The notes beneath the pieces were generated by a model, which saw only the letters and a list, made by a program, of their open reading frames with translations, searched no databases and was not told the origin of the DNA. The position numbers and the translations under genes are program-made. Source: Thioclava indica (lineage in GTDB: Bacteria > Pseudomonadota > Alphaproteobacteria > Rhodobacterales > Rhodobacteraceae). From it: 64,000 nucleotides of DNA. Shown piece by piece: positions 1 through 6,830 of the stretch (positions are counted from its first letter, which is position 1; every line of letters starts with the position of its first letter). Where the stretch lies: the NCBI RefSeq assembly GCF_000714545.1, contig NZ_AUNB01000001.1, forward strand, positions 124,001-188,000, given 5' to 3'.

Positions 1-258
1 AAGGTAAGGCGCAACTTGGAATTTCGCCGCTTTCCGCAGCCCCCTTGTTCACGCGGTCCGATGCTGCTTGCGGCGATGCGCGCGGGCTTCACTGAAACTT
101 GCGTATAAGTGAGCTTGCCCTAGCCCCCAACGGCCAAATTTAATGTTAGGCATTCGCAATTGCTAAGACCTGACATGCGCTGGTTAAGACGTCGATCAGA
201 GCAACGGGAGACTGCATATTCCGATGGCTTTGCGGCACGGATCAGGGAAGGACACCCA
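1..258. other. No gene recognised at the left edge
   Basis: I see no convincing reading frame, RNA gene or repeat in these bases. The open frames that cross the stretch are short and lack a plausible ribosome site. The right part presumably carries the promoter of the small secreted protein that follows, whose ribosome site (GGAAGGA) lies at about 246-252. Confidence 0.4.
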
Positions 259-591
259 ATGACGAGACTTACGCAAATTTTCGCAGTCAGCGCCTTGGCG
301 CTCGCCGCCGCCGCCGCTCCGGTTCTGGCCCAAAATGGCCAGCCTGGCGACATGATGCCAAGCCCAAGCAGTGGCGGACAAAACGGGGCGGATCCCGCCT
401 ATTTCATGCCCGCCGATCCGCATCTAAGCCAGTTCGATCAGGCCCGCTTGCAGCAAATCTCGGGAACGACGGATGATCTGAGTAATCTTGGCTACGTCAA
501 AGTGGCGGCCCTTGAGAACGCGCTCGTGCATCCCTTTGCTGCGAGCACACGCGCCCGCTTGATTTCGCAATCGCTGAACAGCGCGATCTAA
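259..591 (+). CDS. Small secreted protein of unknown function
   Basis: A 110-residue protein that I cannot place in a named family. Residues 1-24 form a classic Sec signal peptide: a charged start, an alanine/leucine-rich core and an A-x-A cleavage site ending VLAQ. The mature part begins with a Gly/Ser/Pro/Met-rich low-complexity stretch, then a short conserved-looking segment (residues 50-105) with no obvious metal or catalytic motif. The start at 259 is chosen because GGAAGGA sits just upstream and the signal peptide begins there; a longer frame would bury the signal. It is monocistronic and converges on dps. The likely location is periplasmic or extracellular; the function is unknown. Confidence 0.7.
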   Translation: MTRLTQIFAVSALALAAAAAPVLAQNGQPGDMMPSPSSGGQNGADPAYFMPADPHLSQFDQARLQQISGTTDDLSNLGYVKVAALENALVHPFAASTRARLISQSLNSAI

Positions 592-605
592 ACGCGAGCG
601 ACAAA

Positions 606-627
606 GCGGCCCGCGCAAACGGGCCGC
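606..627. terminator. GC-rich hairpin between convergent genes
   Basis: A perfect 8-bp stem (GCGGCCCG with CGGGCCGC, 606-613 and 620-627) and 6-nt loop lie between the stop of the secreted protein (591) and the stop of dps (636). There is only a weak A/T tract on either side, so it may be a bidirectional, imperfect terminator. Confidence 0.5.
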
Positions 628-635
628 CAATCACG

Positions 636-1073
636 TTACTTGCGCGATGATTTCATCATCCACAGCTCTTTTTCGTGCCATTCAAGACGGTCGGTCAGCA
701 TCCCCGCCGACACCTCATCGCCCGCATCCTGCGCGGTGGTGATCGCTTCGCGCAGAGTGTCGGCCATATCGCTGTTGGCCGCGATTAGCGCATCGACCAT
801 TGCCTCGGCGGATTGTGCGGCGGCGGGCGTCTCCCCGGCCAGCGCAACCAACTCGCTCAACGAGCCGGGCGCATAAGCCCCAAGGCAGCGGATACGTTCG
901 GCGATCTCGTCCAGCGCCTCCCAAAGGTTCTGATACTGCTCTTCGAACAGCATATGCAGCTGGCGAAATTGCGGCCCTTCAACGTTCCAGTGATACCCGT
1001 GGGTCTGGACATAAAGGCCGAAGGTCTGGCCCAGAACATGTGTCAAGCTGTCGATATTGGATTGTTGGCTCAT
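636..1073 (-). CDS. dps: Dps-family ferritin-like DNA-protection protein
   Basis: This 145-residue protein belongs to the Dps/miniferritin family. Dodecamers of this family oxidise Fe(II) with hydrogen peroxide and store the iron, protecting DNA. The sequence has the Dps signature: a first helix with THGYHWNVEGPQF (the His and Asp/Glu positions of the intersubunit ferroxidase site), then FEEQYQNLWEALDEIAERI in the second helix. The length is at the short end of the family (usual 150-180) and there is no long Lys-rich DNA-binding tail, so direct DNA binding is doubtful. Translation starts at 1073 behind AAAGGAA. The next gene on the same strand is a peroxiredoxin, and oxyR lies beyond it, which fits a peroxide-stress locus. 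Confidence 0.9.
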   Translation of the reverse strand: MSQQSNIDSLTHVLGQTFGLYVQTHGYHWNVEGPQFRQLHMLFEEQYQNLWEALDEIAERIRCLGAYAPGSLSELVALAGETPAAAQSAEAMVDALIAANSDMADTLREAITTAQDAGDEVSAGMLTDRLEWHEKELWMMKSSRK

Positions 1074-1139
1074 CGGAATTTCCTTTGTGTTTCAGGGTCG
1101 CGGGGGTGTCTCCGGCACATAAGTGCCGGGACGCAGATT

Positions 1140-1787
1140 TTAAAGCTGACGAGTCGAGAAGTACCAATCCACCGTGTTGTATCCCTCGTCAGCACGTGCC
1201 AGCGCGGCTTCGGGCGTGGCGGGCGTGGGCACGATCACCGCATCGCCGGGCTTCCAGTTTTCCGGCATCGCGCATTTGTTCTCATCCGCCGTTTGCAGCG
1301 CCACCAACAGGCGGTGAATTTCGTCAATCGAGCGCCCTGCAACCATCGGGTAGTAAACCATCGCGCGCAGCACGCCTTGCGGGTCGATGATAAAGGTCGC
1401 ACGCACCGCCGAGGTGTCAGACGCGCCGGGCTGGATCATCCCGTAATCGCGCGCCACCGTCATCGACAGGTCGGCAATGATCGGGAATTTGATCTCGGTG
1501 CCGAACTTCTCTTTGATGTTGAGCATCCAGGCGATGTGCGAATAGTGGCTGTCAATCGAGAGCCCCAGCAGCGCGGTGTTGCGGGCTGCGAAATCATCCT
1601 GCTTCTTGGCGAAGGCGATGAATTCGGTGGTGCAAACGGGCGTGAAATCAGCCGGGTGCGAGAATAGGATCAGCCACTGGCCCTTATAGGCGTCCAGCGT
1701 TTGCTGGCCATGGGTGCTGGGCGCGTCAAAGCTGGGCGCGGGGGCGTTGAGCTGGGGCATCTGCGGGGCTTGGATCGTGTCGGTCAT
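1140..1787 (-). CDS. Peroxiredoxin (Prx6/1-Cys-like)
   Basis: A 215-residue thioredoxin-fold peroxidase that reduces hydrogen and organic peroxides in the cytoplasm. The peroxidatic cysteine is Cys52 in the motif HPADFTPVCTTEF, with the conserved Thr and Pro before it; a conserved Arg (GRSIDE region) follows. The C-terminal arm with MPENWKPGDAV is typical of the Prx6 group. An additional Cys just before MPENW could act in resolution, so strict 1-Cys chemistry is not certain. I chose the ATG at 1787, which follows a GGAG ribosome site; an upstream TTG/ATG pair at 1802/1799 is possible. The gene is divergent from oxyR, and OxyR control is therefore likely but not proven. Confidence 0.92.
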   Translation of the reverse strand: MTDTIQAPQMPQLNAPAPSFDAPSTHGQQTLDAYKGQWLILFSHPADFTPVCTTEFIAFAKKQDDFAARNTALLGLSIDSHYSHIAWMLNIKEKFGTEIKFPIIADLSMTVARDYGMIQPGASDTSAVRATFIIDPQGVLRAMVYYPMVAGRSIDEIHRLLVALQTADENKCAMPENWKPGDAVIVPTPATPEAALARADEGYNTVDWYFSTRQL

Positions 1788-1888
1788 CTTTTTCTCCATC
1801 AAGTCTTGGTTGCGATGAGGTAGATTTAGCGACTGGCCATTGATAAATGAAATTGATTATAAAGATCGTAGTTATAGAGTAGGTGAAT
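1788..1888. promoter_or_regulatory. Divergent promoter region peroxiredoxin/oxyR
   Basis: About 100 bp of AT-rich DNA separates the peroxiredoxin and oxyR starts. It holds ATAG/CTAT/GATTATA-like quarter sites of the kind LysR-type OxyR proteins recognise (around 1840-1880), but I cannot fix a single operator. The assignment rests mostly on the divergent layout. Confidence 0.45.
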
Positions 1889-2794
1889 ATGCAACCGATC
1901 ATCACCCTGCGCCAGATGCGCTTTCTGACCGCGATTGCCGATACGCTGAACTTCTCGCGCGCCGCCGAGATCTGTTTCGTCACGCAGCCCACGCTGAGCA
2001 CCGGCTTGCGCGAATTAGAGGACCGCCTAGGCGTGCAACTGGCCGAGCGCACGAAACGCTCGGTCATTCTGACGCCGGTCGGGGCAGAGATTGCCCGGCG
2101 CGCCCGCGCGGTTTTACTGGCCACGCAAGAGATTGAGGAACTTGCCGCCGCGCAATCGGCCCCCGAGGGGGGTGAGTTGCGGCTAGGCACGATCCCGACA
2201 ATCGGCCCGTTCCTCATTCCGCGCGCCCTGCCCGATATTCGCGCGCGCTTCCCCGATCTGCGCCTGCTGCTGCGTGAGGAAATGACCGAAAGCCTGATCG
2301 CGGGGCTTAGCGCGGGGCGGTTGGATCTGATCTTGTTCGCCCTGCCCTTTGACGCTCAGGGAATCGAGGTGATGGAGCTATTCGAGGATGGCTATCACCT
2401 TGCCGCCCCGCCCGGCAGTCTTGGCCCAACGCCCGTGCGCGGCGATCAGTTAGAGGGCGCCAAGCTGATGCTGCTGGAAAAGGGCCATTGCCTGCAACGC
2501 CACGCGCTGTCTGCCTTCCCAGATCGCGATCTTGCCCAAGATGACAGCTTTTCCGCGACCTCGCTGACCACCTTGATTTCGATGGTCAGCGAGGGGTTGG
2601 GGATTACGTTGCTGCCCAATCTGGCGCTGGATGCGGGCGTGGCGCGTGGGCAGGATCTGGCGATTGCGCCGCTGCCTGATGCCTGCCCGCGCCGGGTGGT
2701 TTTAGGCTGGCGCACGAGCACCGCGCGCGCCAAGCTGTTCACGGCGCTGGGGCAGATCCTGATCGACACGCATCAGCGCATGAAAGCAGACTGA
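1889..2794 (+). CDS. oxyR: OxyR-type LysR regulator lacking the second redox cysteine
   Basis: A 301-residue LysR-family regulator. The N-terminal winged helix-turn-helix (residues 4-62, with NFSRAAE and VTQPTLS) is followed by a substrate-binding-like effector domain. OxyR identity comes from the overall sequence and from LEKGHCLQRHAL, which aligns with the segment around the peroxide-sensing Cys199 of Escherichia coli OxyR. Here that cysteine is Cys201. The partner cysteine expected nine residues later (Cys208 in E. coli) is Phe210. A disulphide switch of the classical kind is thus unlikely; sensing through sulfenic acid or another thiol is possible. The start at 1889 has AGTAGG five bases upstream; a GTG at 1883 is an alternative. 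It lies divergent from a peroxiredoxin, a usual OxyR target. Confidence 0.85.
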   Translation: MQPIITLRQMRFLTAIADTLNFSRAAEICFVTQPTLSTGLRELEDRLGVQLAERTKRSVILTPVGAEIARRARAVLLATQEIEELAAAQSAPEGGELRLGTIPTIGPFLIPRALPDIRARFPDLRLLLREEMTESLIAGLSAGRLDLILFALPFDAQGIEVMELFEDGYHLAAPPGSLGPTPVRGDQLEGAKLMLLEKGHCLQRHALSAFPDRDLAQDDSFSATSLTTLISMVSEGLGITLLPNLALDAGVARGQDLAIAPLPDACPRRVVLGWRTSTARAKLFTALGQILIDTHQRMKAD

Positions 2795-2797
2795 AAC

Positions 2798-3784
2798 CTA
2801 GCGCGCGCGGATCGCTTTCGAATAGCTAAGCCCCGGATGGGCCGCTTGCGCATTGGCCATGATCAGCGCATGTGTGCGGCGCTCATCAACACTCCCCTGC
2901 CCCCCTAACACGCCAAGATCATTAAGATATTCCGGCAACCGCCCCGACATCACCAGACGCCAATTCACCGGCAGGTCCGATTTCAGGCTCAGCGCCAGCC
3001 TATAGACGGCAGTGGTGCAGTTCGCGCTGATCGTGTTGTAAAATTCCGGCTTCTTTTCAAGGCGCTGTGCGAGTGAAACATAGGACATGAACATCTCGCG
3101 GCGCTGCTCTGGCGTCAGATTGACGGGGTAAAGGCGCACCTCTTCTTGGCGCACATCGGTGCGCAACCGCACGATGTCGCGCTCGGTCGCGGCGACCAGA
3201 ACCAATTCGAACTGGCGAAAGAAACCACCGACCTCGTTAAATTTCTCGCCCTCTTCGCGCCGGATCTCGACGGAATAGACGACGTGTTCGCCATCATCAA
3301 AGCCAAAGCTGACCAGCAGATGCGCGATATCGGGATTGTCCCAAACCGAGGTGATCATTTCGAGGCTGGCAAGCTGGTCCAGATCGTAGGTCTTGGTGAT
3401 CCAGCGCTCGGTGGCATCGGTCTTGGTATGCCAGTCGAAATCGCGAATATTGGACAGGGTGACGCGGTTGCCATCGACCTGCGCCGTGACCCCGCGCGAG
3501 ACCTCGGCGGCCCAGTCGCGATTATCGCGCGGCGTGATGGTTTGATACCAGCCACCCACGATCAGCACGCCTGTCGCCAGCACCAGCCAACCCAGACGAC
3601 GCCGGTTGTAGCGCGCAATAAATGCCCCAAGGGCACCTAGCCCCAGCACGGTCAGCGCGGCGATACGCACGCCCCCCGCCAGATGCAGCCAAAGCGCGGT
3701 CGCCGACCAAGCCGCCCCGCCAATCACGAGCAGCGCAAACAGCGCATGGAAAAAGAAACGGGTAAACCGTTTGAAACGAGCCAT
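2798..3784 (-). CDS. DUF4105 membrane-anchored protein
   Basis: A 328-residue protein. Three hydrophobic segments (about residues 10-35, 40-57 and 65-81) anchor a large C-terminal domain that should face the periplasm. That domain matches DUF4105, a predicted papain-like (NlpC/P60-related) thiol-hydrolase family; the signature is the ISANCTTAVY motif near residue 255, where the Cys is the expected nucleophile, and DFDWHTK upstream. The substrate is unknown for this subgroup; a role on a lipid- or peptide-linked envelope substrate is an inference. It converges on oxyR with only 3 bp between the stop codons. No partner gene is linked in an operon. Confidence 0.8.
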   Translation of the reverse strand: MARFKRFTRFFFHALFALLVIGGAAWSATALWLHLAGGVRIAALTVLGLGALGAFIARYNRRRLGWLVLATGVLIVGGWYQTITPRDNRDWAAEVSRGVTAQVDGNRVTLSNIRDFDWHTKTDATERWITKTYDLDQLASLEMITSVWDNPDIAHLLVSFGFDDGEHVVYSVEIRREEGEKFNEVGGFFRQFELVLVAATERDIVRLRTDVRQEEVRLYPVNLTPEQRREMFMSYVSLAQRLEKKPEFYNTISANCTTAVYRLALSLKSDLPVNWRLVMSGRLPEYLNDLGVLGGQGSVDERRTHALIMANAQAAHPGLSYSKAIRAR

Positions 3785-3850
3785 CGAATAAATCCCCTCA
3801 AAGGGTGGCGGGGGCCACGCGCGGCGCAGCCCCCGGTCCTTGCAATCCTA

Positions 3851-4132
3851 TCAGGCGGCGTCCTTGCCCGACACCTCTGCCAGCAAACGCTCGGTGCGGG
3901 CATCTTCGATCTTGTTATACAGACGATCGCCCTCTTCCTTGTCGCGCAGCGCTTTGGTGATTGCGGCGGTGGTATAGACCAGCATCAAGGCGGCCATCGA
4001 ATAATAGCCCTTAGCGGTAAAGCTGGCGTCCAGCGACCAGATGCCGCCTGCCATCATCAAGACGGCAATGCCGAACATGAAATAGGTGAAGGTGTTCCAG
4101 GCCTTGGATACTTTGGGGGTGTAGGTTGTCAT
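3851..4132 (-). CDS. YiaA/YiaB-type two-helix inner-membrane protein
   Basis: A 93-residue protein with two transmembrane segments (about residues 12-32 and 38-60) joined by a short loop, followed by a charged cytoplasmic tail with coiled-coil character. The pattern WNTFTYFMFG and the two-helix layout match the YiaA/B domain family, whose biochemical role is not established. The start at 4132 is preceded by CGGAGAG; a longer frame to 4156 lacks this. It sits downstream of pspA on the same strand, 121 bp away, so a link to membrane-stress control is plausible but only positional. Confidence 0.75.
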   Translation of the reverse strand: MTTYTPKVSKAWNTFTYFMFGIAVLMMAGGIWSLDASFTAKGYYSMAALMLVYTTAAITKALRDKEEGDRLYNKIEDARTERLLAEVSGKDAA

Positions 4133-4253
4133 TGTTACTCTCCGAATGAATGGCACTTGGCCGTGATGTGGATTGGCCCGTCCTGTCGCAACACTCGCAG
4201 GGGTTGTGGGCCGATTGTTGACGCGTTTGCTGCAACTTTAGGTCACGTGAATG

Positions 4254-4931
4254 TTACTCAGCTTTCGCACGCAGCCGGGCCAGCACATCGGCGGCCTCGC
4301 TGCGCAAGGGCGCGCCGCATCCCGCCGCGGCCAGCCGGGCCGACGTCGCCTCGGCGCTTGAGCTAGAGGTCAGCTCGCCCATTGCGATCTCGACATCCTC
4401 GGCATGGGATTGGCGGCTTTGCAGACGCTCCAGCGTGGCCTCGGCCTCTTTGAGGCTGGCGATCACGCCATCGGGCATCGTGCCGCGCAGCTTTTGCGTG
4501 CGTTGCGACGCATCCGCGATTTGCTTGCCGCGTTGAAGCGTGCGCAGGCGTTGCTCGGCCAGACCGACCTGTTCGCGCAAGCGGCGGATTTCGCCGTCAT
4601 AATGGGTGATCGAGGTCTGCGTCGCTTTGCGCTCGGCTTCCAACTCGGCAATCGCCGAGGCCGCCTCGACCGCCAGATCGTCACGCTCTTTGCGGATCGC
4701 GTCCATCGCGCGGGCCTCAAGATCGGCCATTTGCGTGTCCAGCTTGGCAGCCGATTTGCGCTCACGCTCGGCATAGGCCATCACCACCGCGACCGAGCGT
4801 TTCGCCCCTTGCAGCCCGTCTGCCGCATCGCGCAACTGCTGGCGCAGGATCGAGAGCGCATTGGCATCGCCAAAGGCCTCGGTGACATCATGGCTACGGC
4901 CGCGGATCAAAGTCGTCATCATCTTGAACAT
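4254..4931 (-). CDS. pspA: PspA/IM30-family membrane-stress protein
   Basis: A 225-residue protein, nearly all alpha-helical coiled coil, belonging to the PspA/Vipp1 (ESCRT-III-like) family that polymerises on damaged inner membrane and helps keep the proton motive force. The N-terminal FKMMTTLIRGRSHD is the amphipathic membrane helix region, and helices 2-3 carry the long Glu/Lys/Arg/Ala heptads. A strong ribosome site (AAAGGAGAAGG) fixes the start. There is no PspF, PspB or PspC nearby. Instead a TetR-type regulator is divergent and three identical-type palindromes lie between the two genes. Control by relief of repression is the natural reading, unlike the sigma54/PspF control of enterobacteria. 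Confidence 0.85.
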   Translation of the reverse strand: MFKMMTTLIRGRSHDVTEAFGDANALSILRQQLRDAADGLQGAKRSVAVVMAYAERERKSAAKLDTQMADLEARAMDAIRKERDDLAVEAASAIAELEAERKATQTSITHYDGEIRRLREQVGLAEQRLRTLQRGKQIADASQRTQKLRGTMPDGVIASLKEAEATLERLQSRQSHAEDVEIAMGELTSSSSAEATSARLAAAGCGAPLRSEAADVLARLRAKAE

Positions 4932-4948
4932 TGCCTTCTCCTTTGCTA

Positions 4949-5018
4949 TGAACGCTGTTCATGAAGCCCTTATGCAGGAAGCATGAACGTCGTTCAAGAA
5001 TAAAATGAACACTGTTCA
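4949..5018. promoter_or_regulatory. Three TetR operators, TGAAC-N3-GTTCA
   Basis: Three 13-bp inverted repeats lie between pspA and the TetR gene: 4949-4961 (TGAACGCTGTTCA), 4984-4996 (TGAACGTCGTTCA) and 5006-5018 (TGAACACTGTTCA). Only the three central bases vary, and each box is preceded by A. The pattern is typical of a TetR dimer site. Box 1 overlaps the pspA upstream region close to its ribosome site and box 3 lies 20 bp before the regulator start, so both genes are likely repressed, the regulator by itself. Confidence 0.85.
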
Positions 5019-5037
5019 AGAAAAAGTTTGGTGAAAG

Positions 5038-5655
5038 ATGGGAAACAGTCGAGAAGAGAAGCGCGCCGACCTGCGCGCCCGCCTGATCGCAGCAGCGCAG
5101 GATCAGATCACCCAGCACGGGATCACCGGGCTTAAGGCGCGCGCGCTGACCACGCAGGCAGGCTGCGCGCTGGGGGCGCTTTATACCGCGTTCGAAGATC
5201 TCGATATGCTGATCTTGCATGTGAATGCGCGCACGCTGGCGCGGCTGGGCGAGACGCTGAAAGCCGCCCTGCCCGCGCCTGATGCGCCCCCTGAAGCGGC
5301 CTTGCAGGCGCTGGCCTCGGCCTATGTCGATTTCGCCTGCGCCAATCGCGCGCTTTGGATTGCGTTGTTTGAACATCGCCTGCCCGAGGGTGTGGAGATG
5401 CCGGACTGGCATCGCAAGGATCACGCCGTTCTGATCGAAGTGCTGATCGCTCCGCTTCATGCGCTGCGCCCCGATCTGGACGAGGCCGCGCTGGTCATGC
5501 GTTCGCGCACGACATTCGCGGCGGTGCATGGCGTGGTGCTGCTGGCGTTGCAGGGACGCTTTGTCGGCGTGCCGCTGGATCAGCTGAAATCAGAGGTCAC
5601 AGCCCTTGTCAGCGCAATGACGCGGGGCGCGCATCTGGGTCAGGACGCGGGTTAG
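5038..5655 (+). CDS. TetR/AcrR-family regulator, likely repressor of pspA
   Basis: A 205-residue protein with an N-terminal TetR helix-turn-helix (residues 10-55; the recognition part contains AGCALGALYTAFEDLDML) and a C-terminal ligand-binding helical domain (residues 75-190) of the TetR C-terminal family 33 kind (SAYVDFACANRALWIALFEH). The ligand is unknown. The gene is divergent from pspA and three TGAAC-N3-GTTCA boxes lie in the shared promoter region. I infer that this protein binds them and senses a membrane-active or hydrophobic compound. The start at 5038 has GGTGAAAG upstream. It is monocistronic and converges on the sulfate-assimilation operon. Confidence 0.85.
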   Translation: MGNSREEKRADLRARLIAAAQDQITQHGITGLKARALTTQAGCALGALYTAFEDLDMLILHVNARTLARLGETLKAALPAPDAPPEAALQALASAYVDFACANRALWIALFEHRLPEGVEMPDWHRKDHAVLIEVLIAPLHALRPDLDEAALVMRSRTTFAAVHGVVLLALQGRFVGVPLDQLKSEVTALVSAMTRGAHLGQDAG

Positions 5656-5688
5656 GCGCGTCCTGATCGCTTCAGAGTCGTTTCAGGA

Positions 5689-6093
5689 TCAGGCGCTAAA
5701 GACCCGCTCGCGATACCCCCCCGAGAACGGCACCGCGCGCCATTGCGATTCGGGCTGGCGATTTGCGATCTCGTCGGGCAGCTCGATATCGTCAAACCCC
5801 GCACGCAACGCCGCGCGAAACTGATCCACCAAAAGCGGGCCGCAAGCGCGCAGATGCCCGCTGAACCCCGAACGCCGGATCAGCCCCGCCAACGAGAACC
5901 CGCGTCCGTCGGCGAAACTGTCAAAGCGGATCTCGATCAGCGAGGCGGTTTCGATCAGTGGCGCCAGCGCGGCGATATCGGCATCCGGGCCAAGGCGCAG
6001 CGCCGCGCCGGGGCGATGATCGTCGGGGCTGCGCCGCACGACGCCTGCAAAAGGATCGGCCACGAAACCGTCTTTGGACACAATCTGAGTCAT
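5689..6093 (-). CDS. DUF934 protein of the sulfate-assimilation operon
   Basis: A 134-residue cytoplasmic protein of the DUF934 family, which is found almost only in assimilatory sulfate-reduction operons of Proteobacteria. No catalytic motif is visible; the fold is probably a compact alpha/beta domain (IEIRFDSFADGRGFSLAGLIR is the best-conserved part). The ATG at 6093 overlaps the cysH stop by four bases (ATGA) and has an AGGAGG site, so translation is coupled to cysH. It is the last gene of the operon. Its role is accessory to APS/sulfite reduction; the exact activity is not known to me. Confidence 0.85.
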   Translation of the reverse strand: MTQIVSKDGFVADPFAGVVRRSPDDHRPGAALRLGPDADIAALAPLIETASLIEIRFDSFADGRGFSLAGLIRRSGFSGHLRACGPLLVDQFRAALRAGFDDIELPDEIANRQPESQWRAVPFSGGYRERVFSA

Positions 6094-6830
6094 CCCGCTT
6101 TCCTCCTGATGACACGCCCATCGGGCGCAAAATGGATACCGCATTCCTCACGTGTTTCATCGGCCCAGCGCCCCGCGCGCGGATCGCTGTTGGTTGCCGG
6201 CCGGGTGCAGGGCGCACAACCGATCGACGGATAACCGCGCGCCACAAGCGGATGACGCGGCAGATCGTGCATCTCGATATGCTGCGCCAGCATCGCGGGC
6301 GTCCAACTGGCCAGCGGGTTGATGCGCAAGCGGCCTGCGTGATCGGCCTCAAAGATCGGCATCTGCGCGCGCGGCCCGGTCTGAAACCGTTTGCGCCCGG
6401 TAATCGAGCCCGCGAAATCGCCCAGCGCACTTTCAAGCGGTGCGACCTTGCGCAAGGCACAGCACATCTTGCTGTCGCTCAGGTGTAAATCCTCGGGCAG
6501 ATCAGGATCGGGCGTCAGCAAGCGCACATCGCGCAGTCCCAGATGGGCCGAAAGGTCACGCTGATACTGCAGAGTTTCAGCAAACAGCATCTGCGTTTCC
6601 AGCATCAGCACCGGCACATCGCGGTCGATCTGCGCCAGCAGATGCAACAGCACCGCCGAATCCGCCCCGAACGACGACACCAGCGCGATTTGGCCGGGCA
6701 GCGCCTCAAGCGCCGCGCGCAGGATCTCATCCGCCGGGGCCTGCGCGTAGCGCACATTCAGCCGCGCGGCGCTGGTTTGCGCGCCCGCGTTGGCACGGGT
6801 TTCGGGGACGCTCTCAAGCAGCCTTCGCAT
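6090..6830 (-). CDS. cysH: Phospho-/adenylylsulfate reductase (CysH, iron-sulfur type)
   Basis: A 246-residue enzyme that reduces APS (or PAPS) to sulfite with thioredoxin as donor. The adenylyl-sulfate-binding P-loop-like segment is SSFGADSAVLLHL (about residues 52-64). Two cysteine pairs, Cys123-Cys124 and Cys205-x2-Cys208, are the ligands of the [4Fe-4S] cluster that marks APS-reducing enzymes, and the C-terminal ECGIH motif carries the catalytic Cys230. APS is therefore the likelier substrate than PAPS. The start at 6830 has a GGAG site; the gene begins 17 bp inside the end of cysI, and its end overlaps the DUF934 gene, so the operon is translationally coupled. Confidence 0.93.
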   Translation of the reverse strand: MRRLLESVPETRANAGAQTSAARLNVRYAQAPADEILRAALEALPGQIALVSSFGADSAVLLHLLAQIDRDVPVLMLETQMLFAETLQYQRDLSAHLGLRDVRLLTPDPDLPEDLHLSDSKMCCALRKVAPLESALGDFAGSITGRKRFQTGPRAQMPIFEADHAGRLRINPLASWTPAMLAQHIEMHDLPRHPLVARGYPSIGCAPCTRPATNSDPRAGRWADETREECGIHFAPDGRVIRRKAG

